Assembly: GCA_025766275.1 (NCBI GenBank)
Contig: JAFKAC010000037.1
Location: 310,001-374,000 of the forward strand
Direction: 5' to 3'
DNA length: 64,000 nucleotides
DNA from: Lactarius indigo
Taxonomy: Eukaryota > Basidiomycota > Agaricomycetes > Russulales > Russulaceae
A model generated the notes under the pieces. It saw nothing but the letters and a program-made list of their open reading frames with translations. It ran no database searches and was not told where the DNA came from. Below, in pieces: positions 46,241 to 59,900 of the stretch. Position 1 is the stretch's first letter; each line of letters opens with the position of its first letter. A program made the position numbers and the translations under genes.

Positions 46241-46804
46241 CCCCCGCCCCCGCCCCTGTGTGTACGTTGTTCGAAATTATTATTCCACGTACACCGCCAC
46301 GCACACCACCTCCTCCTCGACACGTGGTCTGTCTTTGACCCCTTCGCAGGCCCACGCAGCACCGGCAGCACCGCTACCAGCACCGGCGCAGCGGAGCTCT
46401 CGCCCGCACTTCCGCACACGGTCGACTCGAAGTATGACCCCGTAGAGCTCATCGTGGACTACGCCACCTCTCCCTCCGCGCAAACGTCGCTCTCTTCCTC
46501 CATCTCGCCCTCACTCTCTTTCTTCCTCCGCGAAGATGACTGGACAACGATTCGGAGTACTGGCCCAGCGAGGGAAACTTCGCTCGCGCAGGTCCTGCTC
46601 TATCATCGCAGCTCTCACGACAATTCCGGCGCTAATGGGGAAGGCGCTGGCGCTGGTACGTGTGTGCGCTCAGAGTCGGACCATGAAGAAGCAGATACGG
46701 AGCAGTTTGCAGCGCAAACCGAACCCGCTCCTTTTCTTGCGGTAGACATTGTATTTATACCCATATATTTGTATATGCATACAGTACTTGAACCTTCCTC
46801 TTAG
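46241..46804 (+). CDS. possible small gene or gene fragment
   Basis: After a CCCCCGCCCCCGCC tract, an acceptor (CTTCGCAG at about 46,347) opens a frame through VDSKYDPVELIVDYA, a Ser-rich stretch, FFLREDDWTTIRS and an acidic tail to TAG at 46804. Composition is protein-like, but no family is recognised, the 5' part is unclear and it directly follows a pseudogene. It could be a relic. Confidence 0.25.
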   Translation, partial: PPPPPLCVRCSKLLFHVHRHAHHLLLDTWSVFDPFAGPRSTGSTATSTGAAELSPALPHTVDSKYDPVELIVDYATSPSAQTSLSSSISPSLSFFLREDDWTTIRSTGPARETSLAQVLLYHRSSHDNSGANGEGAGAGTCVRSESDHEEADTEQFAAQTEPAPFLAVDIVFIPIYLYMHTVLEPSS

Positions 46805-47020
46805 TATTACGACTAACTACGTCTAACCCCTTCCTTTAATCCATTGTTGTATCTCAAATTCACACCATGCAAAATGCGCGATGGTTTCCTTGTCGATGTA
46901 GAGATCACACGACTTGACGTTCCATATCCTCAGAACAGTGGATCAATAATATATCGTGCATGTGATAGATGTGTTGCTATGAAAGTGAGAATTACAAACT
47001 ACGCCCCATCTATAAACGCA

Positions 47021-48310
47021 TTACAGGCACGACTCGCGCCTCGCAGCAGCGCGCTTGAGCAGCCATGCAATATTTTCGTACACGACGAACATGACGCACG
47101 TCCCAGGAAGCACACGCACGAGGTTCGTAGCCAGGCCGCGATAGAACCCCGCAAGGCCCTCATGCGTCCACGTGTGGACAATCGTCGACGTGATCGTGCG
47201 ATGGTGCGTGCGCGCCAACGCTGAGTCGTCCTACATACGCTTAAGCAAGTTTGTGACGCGCGCGAGAAAGACACGCACCTGTATGCGCGAACGGACGACC
47301 TGGTACGGGTACGTCGCGCACAGCGCGCCGAGCTTCGACGTGCCAGACATGACCGTATACGCCGTATTGGACTTTCCATAGGTTCAGGTCGGGTCGGGTT
47401 CGCGCAGAAGGAGCAGACGTACCAGCTTCTCGTCGTCCGTCGTCCACGCGCGCCCGAGCTTTGCGACGCGCCGCCGCTTGCGCTCGAACGCCCAGTTCTT
47501 CATCTTCTCATATGTCATGAACTGCAACGCGCCGTTGCTCACGCCGACTGGCGCGAGCCACGTCCCGCGATAGAGCCCGCCCCAACCCTCGTCGCGGAAT
47601 ATCGCGCGGAGCCCGCCTGCAAGGCGGACCCGCCAATCAGTAAAATAAAATAAAAACCAAAAACCAAAAAGACAGACAGCGAACGCACTCCGAAGCCCCC
47701 GGTGCGCTGCGGGAGAGTTGGCCGGCGCGGTGAACGTCCGGACTTTTACCACCCAGATCGGGGTTGTAAGAATGGCCGTCACGGCACCTTGACAGAGTTC
47801 GTGACCGTGAGGGGTGTTGGGAGAAAAAAGGGAATAGAATGCGAACTCGCTTCGGCGGAAAAGAGTAAGTCTGGCGCGTTGACGGTCGCGCGGCGCTTGA
47901 GCTGATTGTAGCTGTGGGTTCGCAGGTTCAGCCCGGAGGAGAGGAGATAGAAAGACGAGACGCACAAGAGAAAGTAGAGGCCCCAGCTGCTCGCATTACC
48001 CGTGATGTTCGGGCTCAGACCGCGATACAGACCGCGCCAGCCCTCGCTGGCACGGATGTCGCGCAGGACGTACCAGATGCCGCGTCCGATGCCGCCCTCG
48101 GGCCCGCGCGTAGACACCTGGAACTTGACCTTGAGCAGGTCGAGCGGGTTCATGCAGAGCACGGCGACAGTGCCCGCGCCGATTCCAGCGAATGCGTGGT
48201 CCTGAAAAACGCAGTGAGGGCGACCATGAATTACATGAGTTATGATGCATGATTGCGCACGATAGCATGTGTCGGGAAGAAGCTCGGTTGGGAGAATGGA
48301 TTCGGGTGGA
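47021..48310 (-). CDS. mitochondrial carrier, FAD/folate (FLX1/SLC25A32) type
   Basis: An inner-mitochondrial-membrane carrier, most like the FAD/folate branch. About seven exons splice in frame. The three carrier repeats show MNPLDLLKVKFQ, TPIWVVKVR (PIW is typical of this branch) and YPYQVVRSRIQ. Each repeat is followed by the second signature: EGWRGLYRGLSPNI.GN, EGWGGLYRGTWLAP and EGLAGFYRGLATNLVRVLP. SSWGLYFLFYNQLK closes repeat 1. The stop is at 47021. Introns are 45-70 bases with GT-AG ends. The first exon codes HPNPFSQPSFFPTHAI and joins DHAFAGIGAGTVAVL in frame, but no in-frame ATG is visible upstream before a stop. The ATG at about 48,314 is in another frame, so a tiny upstream exon or a start-loss must be assumed. 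Substrate is inferred. Confidence 0.85.
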
Positions 48311-48640
48311 CATAAGCAGCTACTACGCTTGTCTTTTTGAGAGTTTACAGTAAGACCCTCGCTAGCGTTGTCGACGACGACCCGCGGGTACTGAGTGACT
48401 AGTGACTGGGGTGAGCTACGACTGCTCCCCGGTACAGTAGCGACAGTTCTCGTTATGAAAGCAGATAACGTGATTTTGTTGCACCTTCCATTCTGGGAGA
48501 GATCCTCCTCTGTAGAGTCGCTACTGACGTTGACGTAGTGACACGTCCGTTACCATCACTTTCATGACCGACCGCAACTGATAGATCGATACCATCCATC
48601 ATCTTATTCCTCTGTAATCTATCACGCTTCCCGCAAGTCT
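48311..48640. promoter_or_regulatory. divergent intergenic region between carrier and cch1
   Basis: About 330 bases with both genes pointing outwards. No TATA box or repeat is evident. Pyrimidine-rich stretches (TTCCTCTGTAATCTATC) precede the cch1 start. The carrier's missing first exon would have to lie here. Confidence 0.4.
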
Positions 48641-51600
48641 ATGGACGGCGCGCAGCATTCCACTCACAGTTCTACCTCTTCGGCAGTAGAACTCCCCGTC
48701 ACCTCAGCTGGCATCGGACCAAGTTCTCCCTCGCTGGTACCCTCTGGTGACAGCCGCAACAGCTTCACCAGGCGCCGACTCAGCTGGGGAAGAGTCGAGT
48801 CTGGACAAGATCCTCTCTACCCTGGTTCAGATTTGTCCGCCATGAACAACGCTGGTCCTTCGTCCCGTCCCAGCTTGTCTTCACAACCCGCCCCCACTTA
48901 CGCTATCGATGACGACCCGTTCATGTCTCCCACACAACTGGATAGGTTTCGTGTCTCGACGGCGACCTCGGACTACGGCGTTGAGCCGTTCGTCTACACG
49001 AACCACCCCCGCGCGGGTGCTTCCACCACATCCCTCATTTCCTCGCGTCGCCAGTCCAGTACGTCTACATTCGACGACTCGACTCACCTCACTGCCAACA
49101 TGTCCTCCGAGCCGACTGATGGGGGCAATTGGCGAACCGATTCAGAGAACTCTGCCGCGGCCACCCCACGTACGCGACGCCGTACGCAGCGCTACAGTGC
49201 GGAGCTCTCCCCCCTCTCTCGCTCTGGAACGACCATCAAATCGATCTCCCAGGGACTTCGCCGCATCTCGGTGCGTGTTGTCAACTTTGCCAGTTCCAGC
49301 ATCGAAGACGAGGACCATGTACGCTTGGGGAGCGACGATGGCGAGGAGCGGGTCATAGAGGGTGACAACGAAGGGGGAGAGAAAGCAGATGAACCCCTTC
49401 CGGAATCGGGAAGTGTCCTTCCCTTGCGCGGACGCACGCTCGGGTTCTTTGGGTCGACCAGTCGCGTCCGACTCGCGATGTACAATTTTCTAATATTCTC
49501 GTGCGTGGCTTTTCTATTCGACGCGCGCAGCGCACCTGACCGCCGCATAGGTGGACAGAAATTACTATTCTCTGTTCAATTTTCCTTTACGCTATTTTGC
49601 TGACCATTCAAGCCTCTCGCACCGTCACGCTCTCAGACCCGAACGCAGCGCCACCGCGCGTACTTGGCTTCTTCCAGACATGGGAGGACTATATTATATT
49701 CTCCCTTTTTGTGTTATTCAGGTATGTTGTCGAAAGCTCCACTGTTGGGCTTCCTCTTTCGTGTTGACATGTTGCACAGCCTTGAAGCATTTTCACGAAT
49801 GTGCGTCTCCGGTCTCATCCTCGACCCCGAAGTTCCTGTCCATGCCATCTTCACGTCTCCTTTCTCGACCGACCATTCGATTCGTTCTGTGTCAACCGCG
49901 CCCGCTGTTCGCTCCGCTGCCACCTCCCCTACTCACCCAACCGCGAACCTTGGCCGCAAAGGCACACTCCTCCACCGCCTCCGCAGTTTCTACGGGAACG
50001 CCTCCCGGCCCTTCGCACTTTCCGGCTTCTCTTCCAGATACGACCCGCCCGCGCCCTTAAGCGATGCCTCCGCTGCCGCATCGAGCGCAACTCTTGTCAA
50101 TTCGGTACCCCTGGCGCGAAAGCGCGCCGACACCAGCGCGACTCTTCTGGAGAAGACATCGTCTTCATCTTCGACGGTTTTGACAGCTACGACCCCGTAC
50201 ACCACGCCCGCTCAGGAAACGCTCGCGTTGCCTTTTCAATTTAGCATGCGCCTCGCGCGCGATGTCACGCGCCGCAACCTGCCATACCTTCGCCACAGCT
50301 GGACGCGAATCGATGCGATTGCCGTGATCGCATTCTGGATCACTTTCGTCCTGGCGCAGACTGGTGCCGAGCGCGGGCGGTACCACATCGGTATATTCCG
50401 CGCGCTCAGCGTCTTGCGGACTGCTAGGCTACTCACGATCACGTCCGGCACGACGGTGAGTGCTGCATCACGCGGTTTGATTGGCGGGCGGACGTATCGA
50501 TCGAGAAGCTCACGACGTCGTCGTCACTGTGTTCTTTTATTTGCAGACCATCATGCGCTCGCTCAAGACCGCGCGCCCGCTCCTTGCCAGCGTGGCATAT
50601 TTCGTGCTTTTCGCGATGGCCCTATTTTCGTATGTCCCATCCCTGTGTTTGATGAACGGGTCTACTTACTTTTATGGTTGAGCTGACGGCTTATTTCTCG
50701 TCAGGATCATCGGCATTCAGACGTTCAAGGGCTCGCTCCGCCGGTCGTGCTACTTAGAGCCGACCCTTGGCGAGCCAGAGACCCAGCTCAGCCAATCGTG
50801 CGGGGGGTACATCGACCCGGATAACTTCACTGTGATGCCGTACATCACGCAAGGCGGACGGAATGTTACCATCAAGGGATACATCTGTCCGGTCGGCCAG
50901 ATTTGCAAGGTTCGTCAGCGGTTTTACCTGCTATCGACTCGAATGACCGAAGATCCTCAAATTTAATTTAGGAGGCCGATAATCCTCAAGGTAACATCGA
51001 GAGCTTTGACACAATTTACTTTGCTGCTCTCCAAGTGTTTATCGTGGCGTCCGCCAACGGGGTCAGTCGACGCGTCTTTACTGACTACCCTATACTGATT
51101 TATGTCAGTGGTCGTCGCTGATGTACTCCATGATCGACGCCGAATTCTTCATTTCTTGCTTTTTTTTCATAATTTGTATTGTCGTGCTAAATTTTTGGCT
51201 CATCAACCTGTTCGTCGCTGTGATCACCAACACGTTCTCAGCTATCAGGGAGGAAACACAAAAGAGCGCGTTTAGCGCTTCTCCGTGAGTTTCCGTTGCG
51301 CATTTGTTCTCATACAACTCAGTAAATGGTATATTTAGTCTTCAGCCCATCGTTGACGAGCAAGATGAGGCGTGGGCTGCCGGAGTGGACGGCCGTCGCC
51401 GTGCAGCACGCAGAAATCCTGTCCGGGACCTATATGAACACATCCGTTGGTGTTGGGTCGCTCTCGCTCTCGCTTCGCTTGTCTTGCAAGCGACGCGCGA
51501 GGTAGATATCACCCCGACCCACCAACAGATCCTCAACATTGGCGAGTTAGTGCTCACTATCGCGTTCGACGTCGAGATCGCAGTGCGAATCGTCGCCCAT

Positions 51601-54600
51601 CTACCGGATTGGCGAAGCTTCTTCGTACAGGGCAACAACTACCTCGACCTCGTGCTCGCGATTGGCTCCACGGTCATCCAGATCCCCATGGTGCACGACT
51701 CTCCAGCGTACCCCTGGCTGACGATTTTCCAGCTCGCACGTTTCTACCGCGTAATCCTCGAGATCCCGCGCATGAAGCCGCTGCTACTGTCCGTGTTTGG
51801 AAATATGCACGGCCTAGCCAACATGTCTCTCTTCCTCATTCTCGTCAATTACCTTGCCGCGCTCTTTGCTACGCAGCTCCTACGCGGCGACCTTCAGAGC
51901 AGCGAAGCCATGAACTTTGGGCAGATTTTTACTTCGTTCTTGGCTATCTACCAGATCTTCTCGTCCGAGAACTGGACGAACGTCCTCTACAGCTCTGCGA
52001 TGGCGGAGATACCCCTCGGGCAGTCGTGGGTCGTCGTCATCTTCATTGTAGGGTGGTTCTTCTTCGCGAACTGTGCGTCACCGTCTACTTTTCCGGCACG
52101 TCTATCACGATTGCTGACTAGAGAGACCCGTAGTCATCGTGCTACAAATGTTCATTGCCGTCATTAACGAGAACTTCAGCGTCGCCGAGGAGGCCAAACG
52201 CAGTCAGCAGGCGAGCCTCTACTTCCGAACGCAGGAACCCGACAAGCACAGGTCGGCATGGGTACGCAAGCTCAATCCATACCGATGGTTTAGACCCTCT
52301 CCGCGGGCCATCGTCGTAGAGAATCTCCCTTCGAATCTCGTTCTGCCGATGCAGAAGACCCTCGTGCAAGACTACGGCCTCCCAGTACCCGAGCGCCGGC
52401 CCACCCGCGTGAGTCCTTTTCCAAGTCCCCTGATCCCATCTACAGGCCCTGTCTAATCATGTGTCCTGTGGAGCGCAGGTCCGTACAACTGGAAGCAGGG
52501 GACGCGTACGACATGTCACGAACAAGTCACTTAGTATACTGCAGAGGTTGTTCATCGGCGACACGCAGTCGGATGACGTACCCCTCACTACTCTGCGACA
52601 CGCCCGCAAGCAAAGTACCACGCTGCAGAATTCCACCGATGAGGACACAGATGGGCACCTGTGAGTTAATATCTTTATTCGCGTCACTTTCCAATTATCG
52701 AGCGTACCGTTAGTGATCTTCTTGCGGCCATCAATAACGAGGCGGCGATGGCAGAAGAGGTTAACGACGCCTTGGACGAGCGCCGAGCTATAAAGGCCGA
52801 CTTTATTCGCGACCACCCTTCGTACGACAAGACGTTCTGGATCTTTTCTCAAAAAAATGTCGTGCGGCGGTTCTGCCAGACGCTCGTCCGGCCCGCGGGT
52901 GGCGACCGTATATTTGGACGGCCTCCATCGAAGATCGCGCACATCATCTTCCAGCTCGTCTTGTTGCTGACCGTCATCGGCGGAATCGTTGTCGAGTCGA
53001 TCGCCACGCCCGTCTATCGCCGCAATTACTACCTGGAACACGGGCGTGTGCGCGGTTCCTGGTTCGATATGGCCGAGTCTGCATTTGGACTGACGCTGCT
53101 GATGGAATTTGTCATCAAAGTCGTCGCGGACGGGTTCAGTTTCACCCCTAACGCGTACGTGCGGAGTATCTGGAACGTCCTTGACTTCTTCATCATGGCC
53201 GGCCTCCTGGTGAATGTCACGACTGGCCTAATTTTTATCGGCGGTCTCAGCCGCTTCACGCGTGCACTCAAGGCGTTGCGCGCTCTCAAGCTGATCACGC
53301 TGATCGAGAAGATGCGCTCGACGTTCGAGTCGTTGATCATCTCAGGCATCACGCGGATCCTCGACGCCGCCTTGCTCGCCATCCTCTACATGATCCCGTA
53401 CGCAGTCTGGGGTCTAAACATCTTCGCGGGCTTGACGAACCAGTGTAACGACGGGGACGCGTCTGGGCTCACCGATTGCATCAATGAGTACAATGTGAGC
53501 GTCGTCGGCGATGCTGGTGCGTTTCCGTTCCCCGTCCCGCGCGTCTGGGCGAACCCGTCGCCATCTACGACTTTCTCTTTTGATTCCTTCCGCGCGTCGC
53601 TCCTCATCCTCTTTGAGATCGTCTCTCTCGAGGGATGGATCGACGTCATGGGTGTCGTGACGAGCATCACCGGGCCGAATCAGCAGCCGCAGACCAACGC
53701 GTCGCAGGTCAACGCCATCTTCTTTGTGATATACAACCTTCTCGGTGGCGTTGTCATCCTCACGTTGTTCGTCAGGTGAGTTTCCCGCCCAGGCACGAGA
53801 TCCCACGTCTGTGCTTTAAACTGACTATTCGTGTGGCTAGTATCATCATCGGAAACTTTAGCGCGAAAACGGGAACTGCCCTGCTCACGCAGCCCCAACG
53901 AGAGTGGATCGACCTCCAAAAGCTGATCAAGCGCCAGCGGCCGTCTAAGCGGCCAAAAACGCGGCCGACATGGAGGGTCAGGGCATGGTGCTTCGACCGT
54001 GCTGTATACAAGCACGGCTGGTGGTCGCGGATGATGACGGTGCTGTTCACCGTCCATATTATCGCGCTCATGTGAGTATCCCTCTGCCTTCCTAACAAAG
54101 AGCATTTTCCAAGGCTAACTTTCAAATCTTCAGGACGCAGACGTTTTCTCCGCAAACCTTCGCAGATGATTTCCGAAGTAAGCCACCGACAGTGTTCGGA
54201 GAGTTTTACTGATCGGCCCGGGCTTCCGGCTACGCAGACGATTTCTTCCTGTTCATAACCATCGTGTACGCCATCGACATCCTCGTGCGCTTCTACGGAC
54301 TGGGCTGGCGGAGCTTCCGCGCCAACGGCTGGAACATTTTCGACGTCATCGTTGCTTCGGGCAGCTTGATCACGTCCGTCTCTGTTCGGATCGGCGTCAG
54401 TGGTTATGTTATCGACCAACTACAAAAGCTTTTTTTGGTCAGCATTGCATTCAAGTTAGTACAACGGATGAACAACTTGAACAAGCTGTTCAAGACCGCC
54501 GTGTATGCTCCTCTGCTTAATTAATATGTCCTTGTCTGCTGTCGCTAACTCTCACTGTCCACTCATTTGCAGAGCCAGTCTACCCGTCATCTTGAGTCTC

Positions 54601-56537
54601 CTTTCGCTTTGGCTCGTCTTGTTCATCTTCTTTTCCATCCTTTTCGTGGAGGTCTTCGGTCTGACCAAGTGGAACACGGCCGAAGCCCGCAATCAAAACT
54701 ACTCGTCAATGAGCAACGCGCTTGTGATGCTTGCGTTCATGACTTCGGGGTGCGTACTTCTGTGTCTTATTGTAGCGCGCTCCTTACCTGACTGCCGCCG
54801 AACATTCAGCGAAGGGTGGAATCAATATATGCATGACTAGTGAGTTTTTTTTGTTACAGCGCTCACCTTTTCTCTTTCTTTCGTCTAACCACGCTTGTAG
54901 CGCCACCACCTATCCCAAATGTACTATTTCATCGTCGACCGAACAAGACTCCGATTGCGGGAGCGTTGGTTGGGCCTACACGCTTTTCATAGCATGGAAT
55001 ATTCTTAGCATGGTGGGTCGTTCCATCTTCTCTGTCCTATGTCTTAATGACCAGCTCGCTTTAGTACATCTTCGTAAACATGTTTACTGGTGAGTTATAT
55101 TCCCACCCTTTCGGTGTACTCCTGTGCTCATGCCACAAATAGGTGTGGTAGTCGAAAGTTTTTCGTACGTATACCAGACCACGGGGGGCGCCAAAGCAGT
55201 CACGCGAGAGGAGATGCGCGCTTTTAAGAAAGTCTGGGCAGAATTCGCGAATCAGAAGACGGGATTTTTGGAACGCCCACAGTTTGTTCCATTTTTCAGG
55301 GTGAGCGCTGCGCTTCTCTTCTCGCCGTCGTCATCGTCTTCCTACCACTATTAATGCTTAATCATATAGAAACTAGGCGGTATCTTCGAAGTCCGCATCT
55401 ATCCAACAGAATTTAGTGTCCAAAACATCTTGGCGACCTGTACAGATAAAGGTGATCGCGACTACCCTGACAATAAGTCCACGCACGGGGTCAACCTCAG
55501 GTTACTGAACACTACATTGTCGACAATCGATTATGCGGCTATTCGCAAACGCCGAAAACTCTTCAGTCGTCTATACCACGAAGCAATCATCACTCACCAA
55601 CACGGAAAAGGCATATCGTTCACTAACATGCTGCTACTGTTAGCCCACCACAAATTAATTGTTGACAAGGAGGCCCTGATGTAAGTCCCATTGGATGAGC
55701 ATCCCGCCGGATGATATTGTGTCTGACATGGCGGTGGATAGTTTGAAGGACCTCGTCGTCCGAACCGGAACTAACGGGCTCGTCACAGACCTTGTCAACC
55801 TCGACCACGTGAGGTCAATGTTGAAGACTATCTCCTACCGCCGGCGCTTCGTGGCGATGCGACAGCAAGCTCACGCCGCGGCCTCTGACCACGGTACGAT
55901 CACCTCCTCACCGGTCACGTGACACTGATTTAATCGTCTCACCCCCCCCTCCCACTGGCAGACGTGCCCGAGATTATCGTCGTCGATGACGTCCCGTCCA
56001 CTCCGCCGCCCTTGCCCATGAGTAGTCGTGACATCACCTCCGCCAGGCGACACTCGGCCGGTTTTAGCTGGATTGAGCCTGAGACACCAACGCGGCACGA
56101 CCAATCCGGCCCGTCCGACTTCTCGCCTCTCGGCGGCAGCATAGGCAGCAGCAGCGGTGGACTCCGTCGCGCGGACCGCCGGGAGAGCGACATGAGCGCA
56201 CTTTCGGCTGACCTCGGACTGCGCTATACGTACGTACCACGGCCTCTTTGCCACGAGGTCCCGGTTTCTCGACGCTGACTGGCGAATCGACTCTCGTCCT
56301 TTTTTTTTTTTTTTCACTTGCTTGCAGGCGCGACTTGTCTGCGTTCCGCGATTCCACGTCATTCTCGGTCGACGATGATCACGACGTGCTCGCATCAATA
56401 CAGAATTCGTCGTGGGGAGGTGGGTTTTAGTTTCCTCCCTCTCTTGAGGAGCGCGCGCGGGGGTTTGCTGATCGGGTTTCATTTATGCAGCGATGATGCT
56501 GGAAGCGGAGGAAGAGGAGCAAAAGGAGAGACGGTGA
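48641..56537 (+). CDS. cch1: voltage-gated calcium channel alpha subunit, Cch1 type
   Basis: The high-affinity Ca2+ channel of the plasma membrane, normally working with Mid1. Many exons splice in frame, from [11 protein letters not shown] through a long Ser-rich cytoplasmic start, four six-helix repeats and an acidic tail to TGA at 56535-56537 (roughly 2,100 residues). Pore loops: repeat I VASANGWSSL (about 51,050), [38 protein letters not shown], so the selectivity ring reads N/E/E/E. S4-like segments are [12 protein letters not shown] (I) and [15 protein letters not shown] (III); repeat IV has a weakly charged one. The C-terminus has the EF-hand-like [15 protein letters not shown]...VPFFRKLGG seen in Cav channels. 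C-terminal exons end ...DHDV, ...[16 protein letters not shown]. The start is the first ATG of the open N-terminal exon. No break was found. Confidence 0.93.
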
Positions 56538-56966
56538 TCGCAGACACCTCCCATTACCTGTCCTCCCCCCTTCCCCGAATCCCCAGACAAGGAGCGTCCA
56601 CTTCAAGCAAAACGACCATCTCGACAGTCTGACCAAAGCAGCACTTTGCTTGGACATCCTTTGATTTCTTTTTCTCTTCTGGGTTCTTCAGTGCTTTCTT
56701 ACCTTGTCGCTTATATATATTTATATTAGACCCGCAATCTGTACTGCACTCATTGTTGTTTACATCGGCCCTCATTACCAAGCAGTAAATGCACGGATAA
56801 TCCAGTAATTTTATCTAGATGACGACGATGGCGATGACGAGGACATGAATTGACTAGCGGTGAACGGTTGTTAACTACGCTCAGAAATCAAATGCACATG
56901 CAAAGTAATGGATACATTGGCCCTACTTACACAGACGAGAGAACACGGTGACAAAAAAAAGGAAGT
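56538..56966. other. short convergent 3' region of cch1 and eIF3a
   Basis: About 430 bases between two stops on opposite strands, AT-rich in the middle (TTATATATATTTATATTAGA at about 56,710). This would hold both 3' ends and poly(A) signals. No gene is supported. Confidence 0.6.
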
Positions 56967-59900
56967 CTACTGCTGCCCCCGCAACCTCGAAGGCTTCCAC
57001 ACGTTCTTCGGAGCTTGGAACCCATCGTCCTTGTTCTCCACCTTCTTCTGCTGTTCGTCGTGTGCTCCAGACGAAGGAGCGGGAGCACCACCCGTCGTAG
57101 GTGCAGCGCTCCTTGCCTGCTCGCGAGCACGCCAGCCCGTCGCGGCGGCTCCACCACGACCAAACAGCCTGGGCGGGCCGGCGGGAGGCGCGGGGCTTTC
57201 AGAACGCGGGGGCGTGCGAGCTGGTGGAGCGGCGGCGGCGGCGACAGCAGACGGAGGGCCACCGCGACGCCACGCGCCCTCGGATACCGGTGTCGGTGCA
57301 GAAGCGGCGGCGGCAGGTGGTTGTTTGCGCCGCTCCTCCGCTCTCCGTAATGCCTCTTCCTCGCGCTGCTGCTGCAGCCTGATGACCTCGAGGTCCGCCG
57401 CGCGCCGTCGTTCGCGTTCCTCGCGCACGCGCACAGCCTCTGCTTCTGCCTCGCGCTTTGCGGCTTCTTCCTCTGCAACCCTGCGTTCTTCCTCTGTTTC
57501 GGGGAGAAAGGAGGCGTGTCAACCATATTCAGAATGACGGTGGTTCGTTGATCACGGGACAACGCACGCTCTCGCTCGATCTGCTCGGCCTCCTCTTTTT
57601 TGCGGCGATCGCGTTCTATCTCGTCCTGTCGCCTGCGCTCTTCCTCGCGCGCATTGAGTAACGCAGTGCGACGCTTCTCCTTTTCCTCCTCGATTTTCGC
57701 CTCCGCGACAGCCTGCTTACGCTTGTACTCGTCGCTGCGCTTCTCGAGGATGATCGCCTTGCGCGTTTCGAACTCTGGGAGTATGCGCGAGAGGCGCTTC
57801 TTCGTCTCCAGATTGCGCTTGTGGTCGAGTCGCGCGGCGTCGATGCGATCTTTCTGGACCCGCTCGAATGTCGCACGGTCACTCGCTTGCTGCAGCTCAT
57901 AGTCCTTTGCGAGTAAGGGCCGCTCCTCTTGGCGGTATGCGCGCTCGGTGTGGTCAATCCGCTTGGAAATGACACGTAGCCGTGCCTCGCGCTCCTTCTT
58001 CTCCTTCTCGAGTTGCTCCACCTGGAGCCGCATCAGGCTGTCCGTGTTCAGGTTTTCGACGTCCTGTAATACGATGTCATACAATCCGATCGACACAAAT
58101 CTATCAAGACTCACATCAATATCAACTTTAAGATTGCCACGCTCCCGAAGGCTTTGGGCAAGCTGGCGTGCTTCCTCGTTCCTGCGCTGCTGGATTTCTG
58201 CGCGCGCGCGTTCGATCTCGCGTCTACGTGCGTCCTCCATAGCTCGCCGAGTCTCGTCAAACTTGGCCAGACGCGACTCTTCCGACCGACGGCTCTGCTC
58301 CTCCTTCTCCTTCCTCGCAGCGAGCTCCGAAAGTAGCTCGCGCCGACGGGCGACGATCGCGCGGCGTAATTGTAGGGCCTTGCGTTCTGCGTCGGCAGCA
58401 GTGACCAGGGCGGCGACGCGGGCGCGTTGCTCTTCGGCCGAGGGCACAGGTGGGGGGTCGAGGATTGCGAGAGCGTGATTTAGCGCATTGGCGATGCTAC
58501 TGAGACGAGTGCGTACGAGCGACGCGGCCGAAGGTTGGACGACAATCCCGTGCGTAGAAGAGGAGGCCACGTGTGTATCGTCAAGGCCAGAAAAAGGGTC
58601 ATCGACAAACTCAAGAGTACCAGACGCGTGATCTACGCGGACGTTGAGCTCGCCCGCGTGGGTCCCGCGCATGATGTACGCCTCGATCTGCTCTGGCTCG
58701 TATATCGCTGGGTCTCCACCACCCTCAGCGATCGCCTCTCTCAAAGGCTGAAGAAGGGAAAGTAAATTTTCGATGGTGATGGACGAGTAAACTTGCGCCA
58801 GTTGCGAAATCAATCGCGAAAGGAGGGCACGTTGCAGTAGTGGTAGATACGGCGCGTAGGAGGTGTCTTCGGAAAGGGCACGAAAGAGTGGGGCTACTTC
58901 GATGCAGAGCGTCAAGGGATCGAAGGTCACCTCAAGTATATTGTAAAGCGATCGGATATTCTCTGACGCAAGTTTCAGCACATTACGCGAGAGCTGTAGT
59001 CGGTCAGAAAGGCGCTAACGTATTGGAGACTATTGATACTCACCGCATCCTTCAGAAGGCCCGCCCTGGTCGGCGTCTTGGATAGCCCAAGCAGCGACGT
59101 CAGACGCCCTGTCCTACCCTTGACCTCCTCTACAGACTCCTCACCCTTTTGGTTGACGGGAACCGCGAGCGCGCTGACGAGAACCTGGCCAGCAAGTCTG
59201 CTAAGTTCTTCTTCGGACTTGCCGCCGATGGTGGTGGTCACGGCATAGAACTTCCCCCACGCGGCGGCATGGTATAGTGCGTTGCCACTCATTAGGAAGA
59301 TCTTGGTAAGCTTCTCATAGTAGTTGGCCATCATTGCTGGACGGGGCGCCTTTTTTGCCATAATCAAGAGATTGTGGACATCTTCCACAGAGCGGAAGGC
59401 CTCCTGCCATAACTCGAGCTCCACGGAAGTGTTGAGTTGCGCAAAGCGAGCGTCGAGGTAATGCTGAAGAGTATCGGGGTCCTGGAGGTTAATGGCGTGT
59501 GACTGGTGCGCATACTTTGCAACATTGGAAAGGTGAAGGCGCAGTGTCTCGCATAGACGTCGAAATTCGACCTTTCGTTGATGCTTTAAGCAAAACTGGA
59601 ACGCTTGTTGTGCGATTTGCTATCGATGGCGTGCGGAGGATTTAGAGCGTCAGATAACGGCACAAGTAGTCAAAAGGAATGCGGCGTACATGGTAAATGA
59701 CTTGCAAGCGCGCGTTATTTTTGAGCGTCTCCAGCGCGGTGCGATAGCTTTCCCACAAAAACTTGAGCCACGGGGTGACGAGCGCGCGATCAGTTCGATC
59801 CCTGCTCTGATCGCCGCTGACGGCGCCGAGTAGTATGCTTTCTGGCGTCTCTGTTGCTTCGAGGTCGTCGACGTCTGCCGCGGCGTCCGCGGCGGCCTTC

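Noticed and set aside
56908..57537. A 209-codon plus-strand frame opposite the eIF3a tail
   Set aside because: It is antisense to a well-supported coding exon of repetitive GC-rich codons, which creates long frames on the opposite strand. No motif.
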